Positions 26,320-35,429 of a stretch of 52,144 bases of DNA are shown here, piece after piece (position 1 is the stretch's first letter; every line of letters starts with the position of its first letter). A model generated the notes under the pieces. It searched no databases, was not told the origin of the DNA, and saw only the letters and a program-made list of their open reading frames with translations. The position numbers were made by a program, and so were the translations under genes. The stretch comes from an uncultured Flavobacteriaceae bacterium (lineage in GTDB: Bacteria > Bacteroidota > Bacteroidia > Flavobacteriales > Flavobacteriaceae). Where the stretch lies: contig CAJWVI010000009.1 in the NCBI GenBank assembly GCA_913048115.1, positions 1 to 52,144 on the forward strand, in the 5' to 3' direction.

Positions 26320-27333
26320 TTAATGTTCCATTTTATAGCGTTTAACCACACGTATTACCGTTTCAGCAACTGGAGTAAAACGAAATTTTAAACAAGCTTC
26401 AATTTTATGAGCACTGTAACTTGTGTTTGAATACAGTGATTTCACATTCGTTTTTAATAGCCTTCTTTTAAGTCCAAACAGTCTATTGCCTATAAAATAA
26501 AATGTGCTTACCAGTAGTAATTTCCATTGCTCTATTTCCTTAGTAGGAGGTTTTTTATCAAAAGCTAGCGCTAAGTGCTTTGTGAAATCTTGATATCTCA
26601 TATTGGCCCCAACAAGAATATACCGCTCATTTTTAACGCTACTTTTCATTAAAAGCAACATGCAGTTTACTACATCTTGAACATCAACTACAGCTATGGT
26701 TCCCCCTGTGAAGTAGGGCATTGCTTTACTGGCTAGGCTTATAATAGCGCCGCTACCTCTATGCCAGGATCCAGCACCTAAAATAACCCCTGGATTAATG
26801 ATAATTGCCTTTAGGCCCTCCAGTGTGCCGCGCCACACTTCCATTTCTGCAGCGTATTTTGTAAGGCTATATACATTGTTGTCACCGTTTTGATTAAAAG
26901 GGGTTTCTTCTGTGGTACTCTTTCCATCAGTTGTGTTTCCAAGTGTTGCAATTGAACTTACATAACATAATTTTTGCACACCCTGAAGTAAAGCTATGTT
27001 AACTATGTTTGCGGTTGCTTCTACATTTACCTTTTTTAGGGTCTCGTATTTTTTTGAATCAAATTCTATCATGGCAGCACAATGATACACTTGTGTACAA
27101 TTTGCAAAAGCCTTTGTGAGTGCGGGTAGATTTGTAATGTCTGCCAAGACCCATTCTATGGTGTTATAAAGTGTTTTTGCTTCTTCTATATTGGTATAAT
27201 ATCCAAATACTTTTTCTACCCGGGCAAGGCTATTTGATTCTCTATAAATGGCGCGCACCTTTGCTCCAGATATTGCTAAAGAATACAACAGGTGACTTCC
27301 AACCAATCCAGTACCGCCAGTAACTAAAATCAT
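26320..27333 (-). CDS. NAD-dependent epimerase/dehydratase family protein
   Basis: This 337-residue extended SDR enzyme has the nucleotide-binding motif ILVTGGTGLVGSHLL at its start and the YSLTKYAAE catalytic Tyr-Lys pair near 156-160. It resembles dihydroflavonol-4-reductase or 3-beta-hydroxysteroid-type dehydrogenases more than nucleotide sugar epimerases. The substrate cannot be inferred. It is convergent with the DUF4296 gene (only four bases between stops) and divergent from tyrS. Confidence 0.88.
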   Translation of the reverse strand: MILVTGGTGLVGSHLLYSLAISGAKVRAIYRESNSLARVEKVFGYYTNIEEAKTLYNTIEWVLADITNLPALTKAFANCTQVYHCAAMIEFDSKKYETLKKVNVEATANIVNIALLQGVQKLCYVSSIATLGNTTDGKSTTEETPFNQNGDNNVYSLTKYAAEMEVWRGTLEGLKAIIINPGVILGAGSWHRGSGAIISLASKAMPYFTGGTIAVVDVQDVVNCMLLLMKSSVKNERYILVGANMRYQDFTKHLALAFDKKPPTKEIEQWKLLLVSTFYFIGNRLFGLKRRLLKTNVKSLYSNTSYSAHKIEACLKFRFTPVAETVIRVVKRYKMEH

Positions 27334-27379
27334 CCCACTAAAATACGCTATTATAAGCGGTAAAAAAAGATGAATTATG

Positions 27380-27387
27380 TAAGTTTG
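27380..27387 (+). promoter_or_regulatory. Probable -7 element of the tyrS promoter
   Basis: TAAGTTTG matches TAnnTTTG and ends 16 bases before the tyrS ATG at 27404. No clear -33 box was found. Confidence 0.4.
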
Positions 27388-27403
27388 TTTAAATTATAAA
27401 GTG

Positions 27404-28702
27404 ATGAATATTTCAGATTTTGTTAAAGAATTGCAATGGCGTGGAATGGTGCATGATGTCATGCCCGACACCCAAAAACATTTACTAGAAACCATGCGTA
27501 GTGCCTATATAGGTTTTGACCCTACGGCAGACTCTTTACACATAGGAAATTTAGTACCTATTATGCTATTGGCTTTTTTCCAGAAGGCTGGTCATAAACC
27601 AGTTGCTTTGGTTGGAGGAGCCACAGGTATGATTGGAGACCCTTCAGGGAAGTCTAGTGAACGTAATTTATTAGACGAAGCAACCTTGCGTTATAATCAA
27701 GACTGTGTGCGTGATCAACTATCTCAATTTTTAGACTTTAGCTCTGGAGCCCAAAACCAGGCCGTTATGGTGAATAATTATGACTGGATGAAGGAGTTTT
27801 CTTTTTTAGATTTTATTCGTGATGTAGGGAAACATCTTACTGTAAACTATATGATGGCAAAAGACTCTGTTAAAAACAGATTGTCTGGAGAGAATGCAGA
27901 TGGAATGTCTTTTACAGAATTTACCTACCAGATGGTTCAAGGGTATGACTTTTTGCACTTATATAAAAATAATGATTGCACCTTGCAAATGGGAGGAAGT
28001 GATCAATGGGGAAATATAACAACAGGAACCGAATTAATTCGGCGTATTGAAGCAGGTAAAGGATATGCCTTAACCTGCCCGCTGATTACAAAAAGTGATG
28101 GTAGTAAATTTGGTAAGAGTGAAGGTGGAAACGTTTGGCTTGACCCTAAAAGAACTTCGCCGTATAAGTTTTACCAATATTGGTTGAATACCAGTGACGA
28201 AGATGCAGCCAAATACATTAAAATTTTTACGTTTTTAGACAAAGAGATTATAGATGATATCATCGTCCAGCACAGTGGGCAAGAACACGCCAAAGCTCTT
28301 CAAAAAAGATTGGCTCAGGAGGTAACTACAACAGTACATGGCAAATCTGCTTATGAAAAAGCTCAAGAGGCCTCTACTATTTTGTTTAGTAAAACTGCCG
28401 CCGAAGATATCAAAAATATTGATGAAGATACTTTTTTGAGCATTTTTGAGGGAGTGCCTATGGCCACCATAGCAAAAGGCGAACTTATTAATGGACTAGA
28501 CATTATTGCAGCCTTGGCAGAGAAAACAGGTTTTTTAAAATCTAATGGTGAAGCCAGAAGAGCATTAAAAGAAAATTCTGTTTCTGTGAATTTCACTAAA
28601 GTAAAAGAGGAACACCTTATTGAATCTAAAGATTTAATTCATGGCAAGTTTATTTTGCTTCAGCGCGGTAAGAAAAATAAGTTTATTATTCAGGTAGAAT
28701 AA
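27404..28702 (+). CDS. tyrS: Tyrosyl-tRNA synthetase
   Basis: This 432-residue class I enzyme charges tRNA-Tyr. The HIGH-type motif HIGN occurs at 46-49 after YIGFDPTADSL, and the KMSKS-type motif reads KFGKSEGGN. An S4-like RNA-binding domain is seen at the C-terminus (LIHGKFILLQRGKKNKF). I chose the ATG at 27404 instead of a GTG three bases upstream. It is a single gene ended by a strong bidirectional terminator. Confidence 0.97.
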   Translation: MNISDFVKELQWRGMVHDVMPDTQKHLLETMRSAYIGFDPTADSLHIGNLVPIMLLAFFQKAGHKPVALVGGATGMIGDPSGKSSERNLLDEATLRYNQDCVRDQLSQFLDFSSGAQNQAVMVNNYDWMKEFSFLDFIRDVGKHLTVNYMMAKDSVKNRLSGENADGMSFTEFTYQMVQGYDFLHLYKNNDCTLQMGGSDQWGNITTGTELIRRIEAGKGYALTCPLITKSDGSKFGKSEGGNVWLDPKRTSPYKFYQYWLNTSDEDAAKYIKIFTFLDKEIIDDIIVQHSGQEHAKALQKRLAQEVTTTVHGKSAYEKAQEASTILFSKTAAEDIKNIDEDTFLSIFEGVPMATIAKGELINGLDIIAALAEKTGFLKSNGEARRALKENSVSVNFTKVKEEHLIESKDLIHGKFILLQRGKKNKFIIQVE

Positions 28703-28734
28703 CCCTGTTAATGATTCCGTGAAATAGCACAAAT

Positions 28735-28769
28735 AAAAAACATCCATTTTTTTGAAATGGATGTTTTTT
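28735..28769. terminator. Bidirectional terminator between tyrS and the LuxE-like gene
   Basis: A 15-bp perfect stem (28735-28749 with 28755-28769) around a 5-base loop, flanked by A and T runs. Confidence 0.9.
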
Positions 28770-28772
28770 ATT

Positions 28773-29747
28773 TTAATCTATCATTAAGTTACACCCTCTA
28801 AGATCACTTGTATCAAAGCGGCCTAGTATTTCAAAACTTCCATCTTTATGGGTTCTTCCAAGATCTTGCGTGGCTATAAATGAGCAGGTGTATTGATTGG
28901 CCAAATCTATTACATTAATGCCACCTGTTTTACCCTGTACCCATGAACGTGGGTCTTGAGTGTCTCTGGTAAGTATTTTCATCCAAGGAGGACAATTAAA
29001 AATACCTTTTCCTTTTGAGTAAGCTTGAGAGAGTAGCTCTGTCATGCCATATTCACTATGTATTGTGGGTACTCCAAACCCTCGCTTTAGCTTTTCATGC
29101 AAGGCTTGTTTGATGAGTTCTTTTCTGCGTCCTTTCATGCCTCCCGTCTCCATAACTATAGTATGTTCTAGATTCAATACGTGCAAATCTATTAAATCTA
29201 ACAAGGCGTATGAAACCCCTATTAACAGGGTTTTCTTTTTTTGCGCCTCTAATTTTTTTAATGTTGCGGCTAATGCATCTAAATTATGTAGATAAAAACC
29301 ACTTTTAGGATGCTTACTCTTTGTGATAAGTGCATCTGCCATATAGACCAATGAGGAGCCTTCGCGTTCTAGATAGTTTGGCAAAAGAGCTAGAATCGTA
29401 TAGTCTTCTATGTTTCCATATTGTTGGGTAAAGGCATTCATAAAACTAGCTTCATAGAGTTTTATATCAGCTACATAGTGTTTACTTGTTTCATTTCCAG
29501 TGGTGCCACTACTGCTAAATATTTTTTCTGAAACATAATTTTTTGCTAGAATAGTTTTTTGTTTAAAAAAAGTAACTGGCAAGAATGGGATGTCTGTAAT
29601 CTTTGATACCGTATTTGGATTCACTTTTAACAAATCACAATAGGTCCTGTAAATGGCTACATGTTCGTACTGAAATTTAAAAACCTGAAGTGCTTTATTT
29701 TCAAATTCGATTTCGGTTTGTATGTTAAAAATTGGTATAATTGGCAT
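28773..29747 (-). CDS. LuxE-like acyl-protein synthetase family protein
   Basis: The 324-residue protein fits the LuxE acyl-protein synthetase family, related to adenylate-forming enzymes. It carries the phosphate-binding loop IFSSSGTTGNETSKH near 92-106, ETGGMKGRRKELIKQ in the middle, and HSEYGMTELLSQAYS in the second half, the counterpart of the YG.TE motif. LuxE activates a fatty acid in bioluminescent bacteria, but no other lux genes are nearby. A role in activating some acyl group is inference. It lies downstream of the large T9SS gene on the same strand, separated by a terminator. Confidence 0.82.
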   Translation of the reverse strand: MPIIPIFNIQTEIEFENKALQVFKFQYEHVAIYRTYCDLLKVNPNTVSKITDIPFLPVTFFKQKTILAKNYVSEKIFSSSGTTGNETSKHYVADIKLYEASFMNAFTQQYGNIEDYTILALLPNYLEREGSSLVYMADALITKSKHPKSGFYLHNLDALAATLKKLEAQKKKTLLIGVSYALLDLIDLHVLNLEHTIVMETGGMKGRRKELIKQALHEKLKRGFGVPTIHSEYGMTELLSQAYSKGKGIFNCPPWMKILTRDTQDPRSWVQGKTGGINVIDLANQYTCSFIATQDLGRTHKDGSFEILGRFDTSDLRGCNLMID

Positions 29748-29827
29748 TTTAAAATTTCGGAAGTGACCCTATCAAAAGTACACAATTAAACAATGTGAAA
29801 GATACAACACACAGGCTATTGAAAATA

Positions 29828-29863
29828 AAAAGTGGCTGTCTTAGGCACAAGACAGCCACTTTT
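29828..29863 (-). terminator. Terminator after the large T9SS gene
   Basis: A 15-bp perfect stem (29828-29842 with 29849-29863) is followed on the minus strand by a T-rich run, ending leftward transcription from 29884. Confidence 0.85.
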
Positions 29864-29883
29864 GTGTAGTGTGTTACCGGCGC

Positions 29884-31584
29884 TTATTGTACTATCAGTT
29901 TTGTAGAAGAAACCGCTCCGTTTTGAGTTGCTTTTACAATATACATTCCGCTAGTTAAGGCTTCAATGTTTACACGATTTGCATTTTGAGTAGCAAGAAC
30001 CTCTTTTCCAAGGATGTCAAAAATTTGTATAGAAATAATGCTATTGCTAGTACCTTTTACTTGGATAAAAGTGTTTGCAGGATTAGGTGTCATCACAAAA
30101 CCTTCGATGGTGTTGTCATTAGCCCCTAAGGTATCTGCAAAATCAGAAATACTTCTTGCAGTAATATAGTAACTACCCTCGTTACGCTCTGTAATAATAC
30201 CAGAGACTACAGTAGTAGTGCTTGTTGGTACATTTGCGCCAATGTAATCTGCATCAAAGAAAGAGGTTCTAAAGATATAATCTCCACTTTGAGTAAGCAT
30301 TTGATACTCTGTTCCTACAACCCATGTTGGGTTTGTAGCAGCGTCAATAATTGCATATTCATAGATTCGCACATACTCAGATTCATAATTGTTTGGATTT
30401 GCACTTAAATCTGATGCTAGTACAGACTGCGCTACAATTGCATTGCCAGTAGAAGATGATGATATGTTTTGAGTTGGTCTAAACTGCATCATTCCTCCAA
30501 ACTCGTCTAGTGTACCGGTAAGTCCAGTGATACCATCACCAGAGGCAAGTACTGAGGTGATTATTCCGTTATTGTCATCAATTAAGATAGCAGCGGTAGG
30601 ATCTTCAATAAATTTTTGATTTCTAAAACTTTGCACAAAAGTAACAACAGCTTCCCCATTCAAGGTATAATCATTGCCAATTGTACCAGCTCTTAGTTCA
30701 GCAATTGTATTTACTGTTGATCCTGGCTCACATGATGGTGAGTTAATTGTGTTTGAAATATCACAGTTTGTACTGGTTAATGAATAATCAAAATCTACAC
30801 CTTCACTAACACCAGAGATGATGATCTCTCCTGAAGCTGTTGTCGATGGATTATCTCCACTAAGGGTTCCTTGTGTAACTGTAACGGTATATGTTGCCGT
30901 TCCACCTCCTGAAAAACTTAACGTTGTTGTGTAGGTGTCTGTTCCAGAGGTTACAGCATCACAAGTAACACTTGCAACAAAAACACTTATAGGGCATGCA
31001 GAAGAACAGTCGATATTTGCAGCTCTTGGAGTAGGTGTTCCAGCACAAAAACCACCAGTATTAACATCGTATTGAAGAGATTCAACATCTTTCATTCCGT
31101 TTATATTCTCATCCCATTGTATTGTCTGGTTTAATCCAGCTAATAATTCTAGATCGTCATCGTCACTAGTTCCGTAGACAACTGCGTCTATAAGGCCACT
31201 ACTTGTAACTGGCGTGTCATCAGGAAAGTTTGATGCTGCCGCAGAATAGATAGCAATAGCGTCTGCTCCATTTTGAATTGTATTGTCTGGTCCTAAAATA
31301 ATGTCTGCTCCAGGGAATAAGTCACTTCCAATAATAAAATACCCATTAGCATCAGAAGAGAATCCAGAAAGATCTACTGTTCTATAGCTTTCATTGTCGC
31401 TACCATTGTAAAATACAACAATATAGCCATCTAATGATTGATTTGATGATGCGGTGCGAATCTCTAAAAATTCCATATCATCAGTACTGGTTTGATCTGC
31501 ATCAATCTCTATAATTTGAATAGAATTTTGTGCAATAGCTATGGTTGCGAACGCCAATGCAACTAATAAGGTAATTTTTTTCAT
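29884..31584 (-). CDS. T9SS-exported multidomain protein with lamin-tail-like domain
   Basis: The 566-residue protein has a signal peptide to about residue 18. The N-terminal domain (about 20-190) resembles a lamin-tail domain, with EFLEIRTA and DGYIVVFYNG. The middle (about 195-285) is a Ser/Thr-rich beta domain. Residues about 288-485 look like an OB-type domain of the DUF5689 kind (GEAVVTFVQSFRNQKFIED). The final 70 form a T9SS type A sorting domain (MTPNPANTFIQV to TKLIVQ). No catalytic domain is seen. It is likely a surface-attached or released binding protein. Confidence 0.8.
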   Translation of the reverse strand: MKKITLLVALAFATIAIAQNSIQIIEIDADQTSTDDMEFLEIRTASSNQSLDGYIVVFYNGSDNESYRTVDLSGFSSDANGYFIIGSDLFPGADIILGPDNTIQNGADAIAIYSAAASNFPDDTPVTSSGLIDAVVYGTSDDDDLELLAGLNQTIQWDENINGMKDVESLQYDVNTGGFCAGTPTPRAANIDCSSACPISVFVASVTCDAVTSGTDTYTTTLSFSGGGTATYTVTVTQGTLSGDNPSTTASGEIIISGVSEGVDFDYSLTSTNCDISNTINSPSCEPGSTVNTIAELRAGTIGNDYTLNGEAVVTFVQSFRNQKFIEDPTAAILIDDNNGIITSVLASGDGITGLTGTLDEFGGMMQFRPTQNISSSSTGNAIVAQSVLASDLSANPNNYESEYVRIYEYAIIDAATNPTWVVGTEYQMLTQSGDYIFRTSFFDADYIGANVPTSTTTVVSGIITERNEGSYYITARSISDFADTLGANDNTIEGFVMTPNPANTFIQVKGTSNSIISIQIFDILGKEVLATQNANRVNIEALTSGMYIVKATQNGAVSSTKLIVQ

Positions 31585-31737
31585 TATTATGTTGTTTTAG
31601 ATTTTCCGTAAATATACTAATTTTGGATTCTTTCTTAAAATAATTTAACGGTAGCTTAATATTGGCTATTGTATAACTGTATATCTTTAAAAAATGATAA
31701 TTTTACAGTAATTGACATACTGTTTTTAAATTATATG

Positions 31738-32421
31738 ATGAAAAAAAAAGACACCACAATTTTATTGGTAGATGATGAGCTCGATATTTTAGAAATTATT
31801 GAATACAATTTATCTGCACAGGGCTATCATGTAATAACTGCCGAGAATGGAGTAGCCGCTATTAGCAAAGCTAAAAAATACAAGCCAAAACTTATTATAC
31901 TAGATGTAATGATGCCAGAGATGGACGGTATAGAGGCGTGTGAGAAACTAAGAAAGATTCCAGAATTATCTGAAACAGTAATCACATTTCTTACTGCGCG
32001 TGGTGAAGACTATTCTCAAGTAGCAGGTTTTGACGCTGGTGCAGATGATTATATCACCAAGCCTATTAAACCAAAAGTACTTGTTAGTAAAGTAAAATCT
32101 TTATTGCGAAGATTTAAAACCCAAGAAACTACTGAAGAAATAATAAAGCTAGGAAATATAACAATTAATAGAGAGGAATATAAAATCTTTGTAGGTAAAC
32201 AAGAAATGGTCTTGCCTAGAAAAGAATTTGAGTTACTTTCTTTACTGGCATCAAAGCCAGGAAAAGTATTTAAAAGAGAAGATATTTTAGACCGCGTTTG
32301 GGGTAATGATGTTATTGTTGGTGGCAGGACTATAGATGTTCATATTCGTAAATTAAGAGAAAAAATAGGAGAAACTAAGTTTAAAACTATTAAAGGGGTA
32401 GGATATAAGTTTGTAGTATAA
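31738..32421 (+). CDS. Response regulator, OmpR/PhoB family
   Basis: This 227-residue transcription factor has a receiver domain (1-120) and an OmpR-type winged helix (about 130-227). The acidic pair is VDDE near 11-14, and the phosphorylated Asp is D56 in IILDVMMPEMDG. The conserved Thr (FLTARGED) and Lys (YITKPI) are present. The DNA-binding part includes VWGNDVIVGGRTIDVHIRKL. Start codons at 31735 and 31738 are both possible; a longer frame from 31669 is unlikely. The stop shares one base with the next kinase gene. Confidence 0.95.
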   Translation: MKKKDTTILLVDDELDILEIIEYNLSAQGYHVITAENGVAAISKAKKYKPKLIILDVMMPEMDGIEACEKLRKIPELSETVITFLTARGEDYSQVAGFDAGADDYITKPIKPKVLVSKVKSLLRRFKTQETTEEIIKLGNITINREEYKIFVGKQEMVLPRKEFELLSLLASKPGKVFKREDILDRVWGNDVIVGGRTIDVHIRKLREKIGETKFKTIKGVGYKFVV

Positions 32422-33464
32422 TGTTTGAAAAATTAAACAAAACATATCGATTTACAGCCCTTACGGCAACTTACATAACCCTGGCACTCACTTTGTTTTT
32501 AGGCGTGTTTCTATATGTTATATCGGTTTTTAATGTATGGCATGTAGTGCTTTTTGCTAGCGGTTGCTTTATTGTTTGTTTTGCACTTATTCAATATAGG
32601 TTAGAGCGGTTTATATACAAACGCATTAAAAATATTTATGACGATATTTCTTTGCTAGACGCTACCTCGTTTAGTGAAAAGAGTGTTTCTACAGATATGG
32701 AAACACTTACCAAAGAGCTAGGGCGCTTTGCTGAAAATAAAAAAATCGAAATTGAAACCTTAAAAGTAAGAGAGAATTACCGCAAAGAATTTATTGGCAA
32801 TGTCTCTCATGAACTTAAAACACCACTGTTTACTGTACAAGGCTATATCTTAACACTGCTAGATGGTGCCTATAAAGATAAAACGGTACGTAAAAAATAT
32901 CTAAAGAGGGCTAATAAAGGTGTGGAGCGGTTAATCTTTATTATTAAGGATCTTGATATGATTACTAAATTAGAAGTTGGGGGTCTTGTCCTTGAGAAAG
33001 AAAATTTCAATATCATCAAGCTTATTAAAAATGTATTTGACTTGCTTGAAATGAAAGCCACAAAGAAAAATATCTCTTTGGTATTTGATAAAAACTACAA
33101 AGAGAGCATTAAGGTTTATGCAGATCAAGAACGCATACAGCAAGTACTCACTAATCTTATTGTAAACTCTATAAAGTATGGTAAAAAAGATGGAACCACA
33201 GAGGTGAGTGTTGAGCATCTTATCAAAAATAAAGTAATTATTAGGGTAACAGATAATGGAGAGGGAATTGAACAAGAACATATGCCAAGACTTTTTGAAC
33301 GTTTCTATAGGGTAGATAAAAGCGGCTCAAGAAAAGAGGGAGGCAGTGGTCTAGGCCTCTCTATAGTAAAACATATTGTTGATGCGCATGATGAAAAAAT
33401 ATACGTAGAAAGTCAACACGGTATTGGTTCAGAGTTTTCGTTCACCATGGAAAAAACTAGTTAA
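32421..33464 (+). CDS. Sensor histidine kinase, PhoR-like
   Basis: The 347-residue kinase has two membrane helices near 15-36 and 40-58 with almost no extracytoplasmic part. The phosphoacceptor box NVSHELKTPLFTVQGYI has His130. The ATPase domain shows NLIVNSIKYG, DNGEGIEQEHMPRLFERFYR and a GGSGLGLSIVKHI G2 box. It overlaps the response regulator stop by one base and must form a pair with it. Homology to PhoBR suggests phosphate control, but no phosphate genes are close by. Confidence 0.93.
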   Translation: MFEKLNKTYRFTALTATYITLALTLFLGVFLYVISVFNVWHVVLFASGCFIVCFALIQYRLERFIYKRIKNIYDDISLLDATSFSEKSVSTDMETLTKELGRFAENKKIEIETLKVRENYRKEFIGNVSHELKTPLFTVQGYILTLLDGAYKDKTVRKKYLKRANKGVERLIFIIKDLDMITKLEVGGLVLEKENFNIIKLIKNVFDLLEMKATKKNISLVFDKNYKESIKVYADQERIQQVLTNLIVNSIKYGKKDGTTEVSVEHLIKNKVIIRVTDNGEGIEQEHMPRLFERFYRVDKSGSRKEGGSGLGLSIVKHIVDAHDEKIYVESQHGIGSEFSFTMEKTS

Positions 33465-33518
33465 GGATCAATAATTTACCTTGTTTTGCATTCTTGAGTA
33501 AAACAAAAGTGTTAATAA

Positions 33519-33548
33519 TTGTCACTGCGCTATATTTCCTTAATTTTG
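33519..33548 (+). promoter_or_regulatory. Promoter of trmB (TTG-N19-TAATTTTG)
   Basis: TTG at 33519-33521 and TAATTTTG at 33541-33548 are separated by 19 bases, matching the Bacteroidota sigma consensus. Transcription would start near 33555, leaving only about 10 bases before the TTG start of trmB. Confidence 0.65.
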
Positions 33549-33563
33549 CCAAAAAATTATATT

Positions 33564-34244
33564 TTGGGTAGTAAAAACAAATTAAAGCGGTTTAGGGAGA
33601 ATGATACCTTTTCTAATGTGGTGCAACCCTCTAGAGAAGAGGCGGTTGATGATGGTTTGCGTTTAAAGGGAAACTGGAACAAAGCATTTTTTAAAAATAA
33701 CAATCCTATTGTTTTAGAGTTGGGTTGTGGTAAGGGAGAATACACGGTCAACCTTGCAAAAATGTACCCCAATAAAAATTTTCTGGGAGTAGATATTAAA
33801 GGAGCTCGTTTTTGGAGGGGTGCAAAAACAGCACTTGAAGAAGGCCTGGATAATGTTGGTTTTTTAAGAACTCAAATAGAGTTAATCGATGGCCTTTTTG
33901 ATGAAAATGAAGTAGACGAAATCTGGATTACTTTTCCAGATCCTCAAATAAAATTTAAGCGAACAAAGCATAGACTAACCAATGAAGATTTTTTAAATAA
34001 ATATAAAAAGATCCTAAAACAACAGGGGCTTATGCATCTTAAAACAGACAGTGAGTTTATGCATGGTTATACACTTGGTTTACTGCATGGATTAAGATTG
34101 CCTATAGATTTTGCACATCATGATGTGTATGGCATTGGAGATGAGGCTCCCCCAGAAGTTACGAGCATTCAAACATTCTATGAGAGCCAATATCTGGAGG
34201 TTGGAAAAAAAATCACCTACATACGTTTTCGGTTTTCTTCTTAA
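33564..34244 (+). CDS. trmB: tRNA (guanine-N7-)-methyltransferase, TTG start
   Basis: TrmB methylates G46 of tRNA using S-adenosylmethionine. The SAM-binding motif VLELGCGKGEYTVNLA and the motif IWITFPDPQIK are present, and the family C-terminus TFYESQYL is complete. I place the start at the TTG at 33564, giving MGSKNKLKRFREND and 226 residues, which is the family's usual N-terminus. An upstream frame from 33519 begins inside the promoter and adds residues unlike the family. The gene is close to the LysE gene downstream (27 bases). Confidence 0.92.
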   Translation: MGSKNKLKRFRENDTFSNVVQPSREEAVDDGLRLKGNWNKAFFKNNNPIVLELGCGKGEYTVNLAKMYPNKNFLGVDIKGARFWRGAKTALEEGLDNVGFLRTQIELIDGLFDENEVDEIWITFPDPQIKFKRTKHRLTNEDFLNKYKKILKQQGLMHLKTDSEFMHGYTLGLLHGLRLPIDFAHHDVYGIGDEAPPEVTSIQTFYESQYLEVGKKITYIRFRFSS

Positions 34245-34271
34245 AAAATAACGTACCTTCACATAGTACTT

Positions 34272-34907
34272 ATGGCCATACTTTTTAACTTTATTATTGG
34301 TTTCACAGCCGCTTTTATAGGAGTAATCCCTCCTGGGTTGGTCAATATGTCTGCAGCCAAAATAAGTATGAAAGAAGGCAGAAGAAATGCAATGCTTTTT
34401 TCTTTGGGTGTCTGTGTAACGGTAATGTTACAGACCTATATAGCCTTATTGTTGTCAAGATACTTAGACAATAACCCAGAAATTATTGATTTACTGCAGC
34501 AAGTAGCTTTAGGAATTTTTATTTGTTTAACGATATACTTTCTTTTTATTGCTAAAGATACCCGCAGGGATGTGCCAAGAAATTTAGTGATAAAATCAAA
34601 AAAAACACGTTTTTTTGGCGGCATGTTTATAGCCGGTCTTAATGTACTACCGCTCCCATACTGGGTGTATGTAAGTGTTACGTTTTCTGTCTTTGGCTGG
34701 TTTTCATTTGGCACGCCAGAGCTTGTAGCTGCTGTCTTTGCTTCTGGTCTAGGAACCTTTATCATGTTAGCGTTATACATTCATTTTTTTAAACGCAAAG
34801 CAACATCTACAAATACGCCACTAAAAGTGAATATGAATTTAATCATTGGTTGTGTTACAGCAATTATCTCTTTAATTACAGCCTTTAAGATTTTCAAAAA
34901 CTTATAA
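34272..34907 (+). CDS. LysE-family translocator
   Basis: The 211-residue protein has about six membrane helices and resembles the LysE/RhtB exporters of amino acids and related small molecules. The start AILFNFIIGFTAAFIGVIPP with GLVNMSAAKISMKEGRRNA is typical. The substrate cannot be told. It ends two bases before the ATG of the alkyltransferase-like gene, so they are co-transcribed. Confidence 0.82.
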   Translation: MAILFNFIIGFTAAFIGVIPPGLVNMSAAKISMKEGRRNAMLFSLGVCVTVMLQTYIALLLSRYLDNNPEIIDLLQQVALGIFICLTIYFLFIAKDTRRDVPRNLVIKSKKTRFFGGMFIAGLNVLPLPYWVYVSVTFSVFGWFSFGTPELVAAVFASGLGTFIMLALYIHFFKRKATSTNTPLKVNMNLIIGCVTAIISLITAFKIFKNL

Positions 34908-34909
34908 CC

Positions 34910-35245
34910 ATGGAAGATCTTTCTTTTTTCCAAAAAGTATATCAAGTGGTAGTTCAAATTCCCTTTGGCAAGGTAACTAGCTATGGAGCTATTGCAAACT
35001 ACTTAGGCAGTAAAGGAAGTGCCAGAATGGTTGGCTGGGCCATGAATGCAAGCAACAAGTATGATGTGCCAGCGCACCGCGTTGTTAATAAGAAAGGATT
35101 ACTCACTGGAAAACATCATTTTCAAGGCACTACCTTAATGCAACAATTACTAGAATCTGAAGGGGTTGATGTGGTCAATTTTCAAATTCAAAAGTTAGAG
35201 ACTCATTTCTGGAATCCTATAGAAGAATTACCCCCATATCAATAG
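34910..35245 (+). CDS. Alkyltransferase-like protein (MGMT family without active-site Cys)
   Basis: The 111-residue protein matches the C-terminal DNA-binding half of O6-alkylguanine-DNA alkyltransferase. It carries the helix-turn-helix region GKVTSYGAIANYLG, with GSARMVGWAMN after it. In the active-site motif PCHR the Cys is Ala: PAHR at 54-57. Alkyltransferase-like proteins of this kind bind bulky O6-alkylguanine lesions and hand them to nucleotide excision repair instead of repairing them directly. It lacks the MGMT N-terminal domain. Confidence 0.9.
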   Translation: MEDLSFFQKVYQVVVQIPFGKVTSYGAIANYLGSKGSARMVGWAMNASNKYDVPAHRVVNKKGLLTGKHHFQGTTLMQQLLESEGVDVVNFQIQKLETHFWNPIEELPPYQ

Positions 35246-35359
35246 GGGCATCTGCTTAGCAAGTGAGGGTGTTTTAAAGACTCCTGAAGCCATATTTTTT
35301 TGAATAAACCTGAAATAAGACAGACAGCTATCATGTCATCAATCATTTCAATAGGTGGG

Positions 35360-35391
35360 TTGTATTTTCTGAAGTTTTACGATTATCTTTG
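35360..35391 (+). promoter_or_regulatory. Promoter of the mrp-nifU gene pair (TTG-N21-TATCTTTG)
   Basis: TTG at 35360-35362 and TATCTTTG at 35384-35391 are 21 bases apart, in good agreement with the Bacteroidota consensus. It probably drives mrp and nifU; no clear second promoter is seen further down. Confidence 0.6.
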
Positions 35392-35429
35392 CACTGAAAA
35401 ATCTATCCAAATACTGAAAAAGATTAATG

